Shown here piece by piece: positions 60,230 through 64,000 of a stretch of 64,000 nt of DNA (positions are counted from its first letter, which is position 1; each line of letters begins with the position of its first letter). A program made the position numbers and the translations under genes. The stretch comes from Chelydra serpentina (Eukaryota; Chordata; Testudines; Chelydridae): assembly GCA_037349315.1 (NCBI GenBank), contig JBAIAC010000033.1, positions 21,470,001-21,534,000 on the forward strand, given 5' to 3'. The notes under the pieces are model-generated. The model was not told where the DNA came from. It made no database searches and saw only the letters and a program-made list of their open reading frames with translations.

Positions 60230-61500
60230 TAGTGTAAATGCCCCCGGACCAGATTAAATCCACCAGCCAGAAATTAATCTTTGCTGAGCTACTTCAACCA
60301 CAACCACCAAACCCCGAAGCCAGAGCGCACAAAGTATCCGGGACCTGCTCGCGCTCCACCCAGCCCCACTCCGTCTCCCACAGCTGGGCTGCCCCTGCTC
60401 GCCCCGGCGTTTCCCGAGCGACGCCTTGCCCCGCTCGGTCAGCTCGCACCCGAGTCCCGTCAGCTCCTCTCCAGCCCCGCGGGTGCAGACAGAGCCAGGC
60501 TCTGTCCCTGGCGAGCCCCTCCAACTACCCCGTGCCGCGGAGAGACTCAGCCCCCCTGCGGGAGAGGAGCTCGGAACAGCGCTGCCGCCGGCTAGCCGGG
60601 CAGGGTGGCGGCTTGGAGCCAGGCACAGGAGCCCGGGATACAAACTGCCCCACGCAGCCCAGCGCCCCCGGCACCCGGGTCTGGCCGCGCCCCGGGCTGC
60701 AAGTTCAACGCGGCTCACCAGAGACGACCCCCCCCCCCGGCGGGGGAGCGGCGGCAGCCCGACCTGAGCCCCCTGGGCGGGAGGGAAGGCAGCAGCGGCC
60801 GTGGGGGGCGCGGGCTCCCGGGGACACTCACCCCATGTCTCGGCACTTGTCCGCGGCGGCGCCCGCAGCCTGCAGCCCCGGCGCGCCCGCGGGGTTCTCG
60901 CCTCTGTCCCCGGCGGGCGCGGGGCGAGTCCCAACTTCGCACATGCGGCCGCCGGCAGCTCGCGCGCTCAGCTCCTGCGCATTCCCGGGCCGGCCCCGGC
61001 GGCGGCTGCAGCGACTCTGCCGAGAGCCGGGCGGCGGCGGCGGCTTCTCCCCGTGCCTGCTCGGCGGCGGCAGCCGTCCTGCTCCTCCTCCTCCCCTTAC
61101 ATAACCTCCTCTCCCAGCGGCGGGGGCAGCGACCAGCCTCCCGCAGACACCGCGCCGGGCAGGGAGGCGGGAGCTGGGGGTTCTCCCGGGAGCTCCCTCG
61201 CACCGCGGAGCTGGGGGAGGCGGCGGCGAGTCTCCAGCTGCTTCGCGCAGCCGCCTCCCACAGGCAAGGAGCGGGCAGAGCCACACGCTGCTGCCCGCGC
61301 TCCCCCGGCAGCGGCTGGGCTGGGCGCCCCCTCCCCTCTAGGCGCCCCCTGCCGCCACACGCGTCCCTGCCCTGAGTCCTCACCCTGCCCGCTTAGTGTC
61401 TGGCGGAGGTGGGCTTGGACCCAACGACGCGGGGGCAAATCGAGTCCGGAGCCGAGCTGTGTGGGGGGAGCTCGCCCTAGGCGGAGATCGGCCTAGGCCG
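60230..61500. promoter_or_regulatory. CpG island, HOMER2 promoter region
   Basis: Abrupt switch to GC-rich, CpG-dense sequence of about 1.3 kb, with several GC-box-like motifs (ggggcgg, ccgccc). It contains the HOMER2 start exon on the minus strand. The long frames on both strands here are the usual by-product of high GC. Transcription start is not resolved. A weak TATA-like string, ttatgtaa on the minus strand (about 61097-61104), could set a start some 30 bp downstream, but CpG-island promoters usually lack TATA. Confidence 0.85.
60832..60836 (-). CDS. HOMER2: HOMER2 exon 1, coding end (Met plus 2 nt)
   Basis: The minus strand reads ATGGG immediately before donor GTGAGT (60831-60826). Homer genes encode only Met and the first two bases of Gly2 in exon 1, and joining ATGGG to AGAACAG of exon 2 gives M-G-E-Q exactly. 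Context before the start is gccgagacATGG, with purine at -3 and G at +4, a good Kozak match. The 5' UTR extends to higher coordinates inside the CpG island, length unknown. The frame upstream of this ATG has no stop back to 61286, so the true start rests on family comparison. Confidence 0.88.
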
Positions 61501-64000
61501 AGCCCTGGTCCCAGTCCCCCCAAGACTCTGGGAGACATCCGCTATGCAGCCCGACCCGCCAGCTCCGCCATCTGAGCCAACCCCGCTCTCTGACCCCAGG
61601 GTTTGGAGCCTCCGCGAATGCCACCTGTCCCCTCCCCCCTCGGATCCCTGCACCCCAAAGTTTGGGAACGATTCCCTCTGGTTCTGGACGTTGTGGGCTT
61701 TCCACGAACTGTACCAGTGGACAAACCAAACTCCTGCAACCGAACACCACAGATTTGGGGGAAGTTGCAGCTCCATCTCTAAGCATGCAGGTTGGTCTCT
61801 AAATTCAGGGAATGTGCTTTGAGCTGTGAAGATTATTCTCACAGATGGGGAAACTAAAGCACATATAGGCTGGCTAAGTGCTTATTAATTAGTCAATGAG
61901 TGGCAGGAGCTGACACCATGGTCCAATTTGATCCTTCTGTGGAATTGCACTCATTTCCACTTGGCTCCAGGTTTCTGGAGTCCCACTAACAGTGCTGCCT
62001 CCTAGTCTTTCTGTGTTTTGCACAGTTCTAGCAGTGTCTATCCCCTCCTCTCTATATTTGTCCTTTCAGAGTGCTACTGTTGTGAGTTTGTTTGACTGCC
62101 ATTTCATAATATAGTCTGATGAAATTGTGTCAAACTATTATCAAGATGCAAAATCACAATATGATGATCTTTTGCTGGCCCTGAAACAGCATTAGGATGG
62201 CTTGTGGGACACAGGATCACTTTGTTAAAACCAAGACAGTCCCAAAAATACACAACCCTGCTTGCATTACCATTTGCTAATTATATTATGCTAGATACTT
62301 TAGTTACCTGAGTCTGTCATTTTGTGACCGTAATGTGCCTTCTCTTCTCCCGTACTTACCTCTCCATCACCACATACACACACTGTCTATTCATTCCATA
62401 AATAAATGTTCATTTTACAAATGTAAGTTTGTAAATATGTTCTGAAGCTAATTTTTTCTGTTTATCCCACTTCCATTTTTTGTCACTGTGTTGCACACAT
62501 ACATTGTTATGGGGGGGAAAGATATCCTCTCCTATGTGATGATTGGATTTTAACTTCCCCTCCCATTCAGAATTACAGTTGATTGAACAGCTTAGATATA
62601 CACTGTTGTCAAGAATGACAACCTTCAACATTGTATTACTGAACATTAATTTATATTTTAAAATAACCCCCAAACCTAAAGATTGGAGGTGTGGGTACAT
62701 TATTTAAATGTACTTGTTTTGGTGCTCTGTCTGATGGCTGTATTGTAAATGCCGATCTGGCATTAGCTGGGAACCAAGCAAAGAAGAAATAATTAACCAA
62801 TGACATAAGGAACAATGTCCCACCTGTGCAAAATAAGGCTGACATTCCATCTAGAGGTTCTGGTGATATCATAAACCACTCAAGTGAAACTTGAGTCATT
62901 TATTAATGTATTAAAACCCTGAGATGGAATTACAGCCGTGTGAGCCTCTTTCTAAGAAGTTTCCAGCATTCAAAAAAAAATGGAAAAGGACATTTAAAAA
63001 AAAATTAAGAGCAAATTTAAAAAATGCCATGAAGATAAGCAGCTGTATCATTCTAACTTTCGGGATGGCTGTACTCCGAAGGATTTTCTCACTGGCATGA
63101 GGTTTGTTATAATGACAGCCAAATGTACTACTATAGATTTTAAATTGTGTTTTACTGGTTTCCAAGGGCCAGATACTAAACTTACTTGAAGGAGATTTAA
63201 CAGGAAAGCAATACACCTCTTTATTTGACAGCTAAAGCCTAAAAACTTCCTATCTCCTTTATGCACTCTCTCTTTCTCTTCATTCCCAATCTCAGATTAA
63301 AAGAAACCCTCTAGTTCCTCCTGGGTAATCATGAAGACAGTATTAGACTTTTTAAATCCATCCTGGTAAATTCATCCTCCCTTTTCAAAGAGTTTGTTTC
63401 AGTGAACAGTTACACTTTATGGGCTACTGTTATAAGTGGCTAAATGGGAACTTTTACAGATTTCCAATGGAATTCAGATTTATTAAAGTAGAGTAAGACT
63501 TTACGTGTTTCACTATTACAAGGAAACTGGAATTGCATTTGTCTTAATGTAAAATTATCACATTTTCTAACCTGTCATCTAATACAATATAAGCTGTGAA
63601 GCAGATACTACTGCACTACAGTAAAAAATGTTAAGGCCACACAAGCAAATTTAGCAAAGGGATGGCTGTGACAATATAACCGACTGGTGAGTGTGTGTTA
63701 CTGGTGCCAATCTGTAGAGGATCCCTGGTTCAATCCCTGGTGTGTTAGCCAAAAGGGCAGCCATTGCCAGGTCCTCTCAGAGGTTCAGAGAGGCCCAGGC
63801 CACTTCCAGCTTTTGAGGCCCCAGCCATAATAAAAATAAAAAATGACTACACATGAAAACAAAATAAGGCCCCCAAAAAAGTGTCATAATTTGAATATTT
63901 TTTAATTTAACAAATGCTTTTCTAGCCTTTTTCAGTGCAAATGCACTAATTGAGGAAAAATCTAGCTTTCGTGCAATGTCACAGTTGATATTAAGCATGG
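61500..64000. other. 5' flank of HOMER2
   Basis: GC content falls after about 61700. A MIR-like fragment lies at about 61840-61910 (acagatggggaaactaaagc, minus). A box-B-like ggttcaatccc is at 63728-63738. No protein-coding exon was recognised on either strand. In human a small gene (RAMAC) starts divergently beside HOMER2, but its coding sequence was not seen here. Confidence 0.45.

Larger units (their letters stand above)
13799..60831 (-). other. HOMER2: HOMER2 intron 1 (47,033 bp)
   Basis: Bounded by GTGAGT at 60831-60826 on the donor side and a tract ending CCTATTCCAG at the acceptor (13808-13799), both on the minus strand. The junction joins ATGGG to AGAACAG and restores codons for M-G-E-Q. 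Nearly all the mobile elements in this window are inside this intron. No other coding exon was recognised within it. The intron is inferred from splice signals and family structure, not from transcript data. Confidence 0.9.

Noticed and set aside
60238..61496. Several 200-290-codon frames on both strands in the CpG island
   Set aside because: High GC removes stop codons. They are low-complexity, overlap one another and show no known domain. Only the five-base HOMER2 exon end is supported.
63660..63750. tRNA-like segment with box B ggttcaatccc
   Set aside because: Box A is poor and no cloverleaf could be drawn by eye. It is at most a decayed SINE head.

Overview
The window is vertebrate nuclear DNA, most likely from a cryptodire turtle. 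The evidence is a tRNA-derived SINE fused to a CR1-type tail (1619-1820), several CR1-like LINE tails that keep 8-bp-type 3' repeats, and a dense set of hAT, PIF/Harbinger-like and Tigger-like non-autonomous DNA transposons of the kind seen in turtles. There is no operon structure and no tRNA, rRNA or CRISPR.

I can support one host gene, HOMER2, on the minus strand. Exon 2 (13642-13798) encodes residues 3-54 of the EVH1 domain, including the ligand-binding Trp24. It has a pyrimidine-rich acceptor and a GTAGGA donor. Inside a CpG island at about 60230-61500, the minus strand carries ATGGG immediately followed by GTGAGT (60836-60826). That is the missing start exon: joined to exon 2 it gives M-G-E-Q in frame. 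The window is therefore mostly HOMER2 intron 1 (13799-60831, 47,033 bp), plus the start of intron 2 (1-13641) and the 5' flank (61500-64000).

The introns hold transposons, many with exact target-site duplications (TSDs). The main one is a minus-strand Ty3/gypsy-type LTR element at 25917-30673. Its 565-bp LTRs differ at one base by eye, it has a perfect 5-bp TSD, a tRNA-Leu-like primer site and one uninterrupted 1094-codon frame. That frame places integrase before reverse transcriptase (Gmr1-like order), lacks the RT catalytic core, and has the first integrase catalytic Asp changed to Asn. It looks young but unable to move by itself.

Other layout: 1-10241, intron 2 with a SINE, a CR1-like tail and three hAT MITEs, two of which lie back to back; 10242-12572, a three-level nest (Tigger-like > hAT > hAT); 13799-25400, PIF-like MITEs, two CR1-like tails, a hAT inside a hAT, and a cut-off hAT; 30680-44880, sparse MITEs, MIR-like pieces and apparently unique DNA; 44884-46144, a decayed hAT with transposase C-terminal coding that shares ends with three MITEs here; 46736-47031, a second copy of the 296-bp PIF-like MITE; 53255-53810, a broken SGNH-hydrolase-like reading frame next to a CR1-like tail; 57510-58184, a MIR-like and a hAT-like piece; 60230-61500, the HOMER2 promoter.
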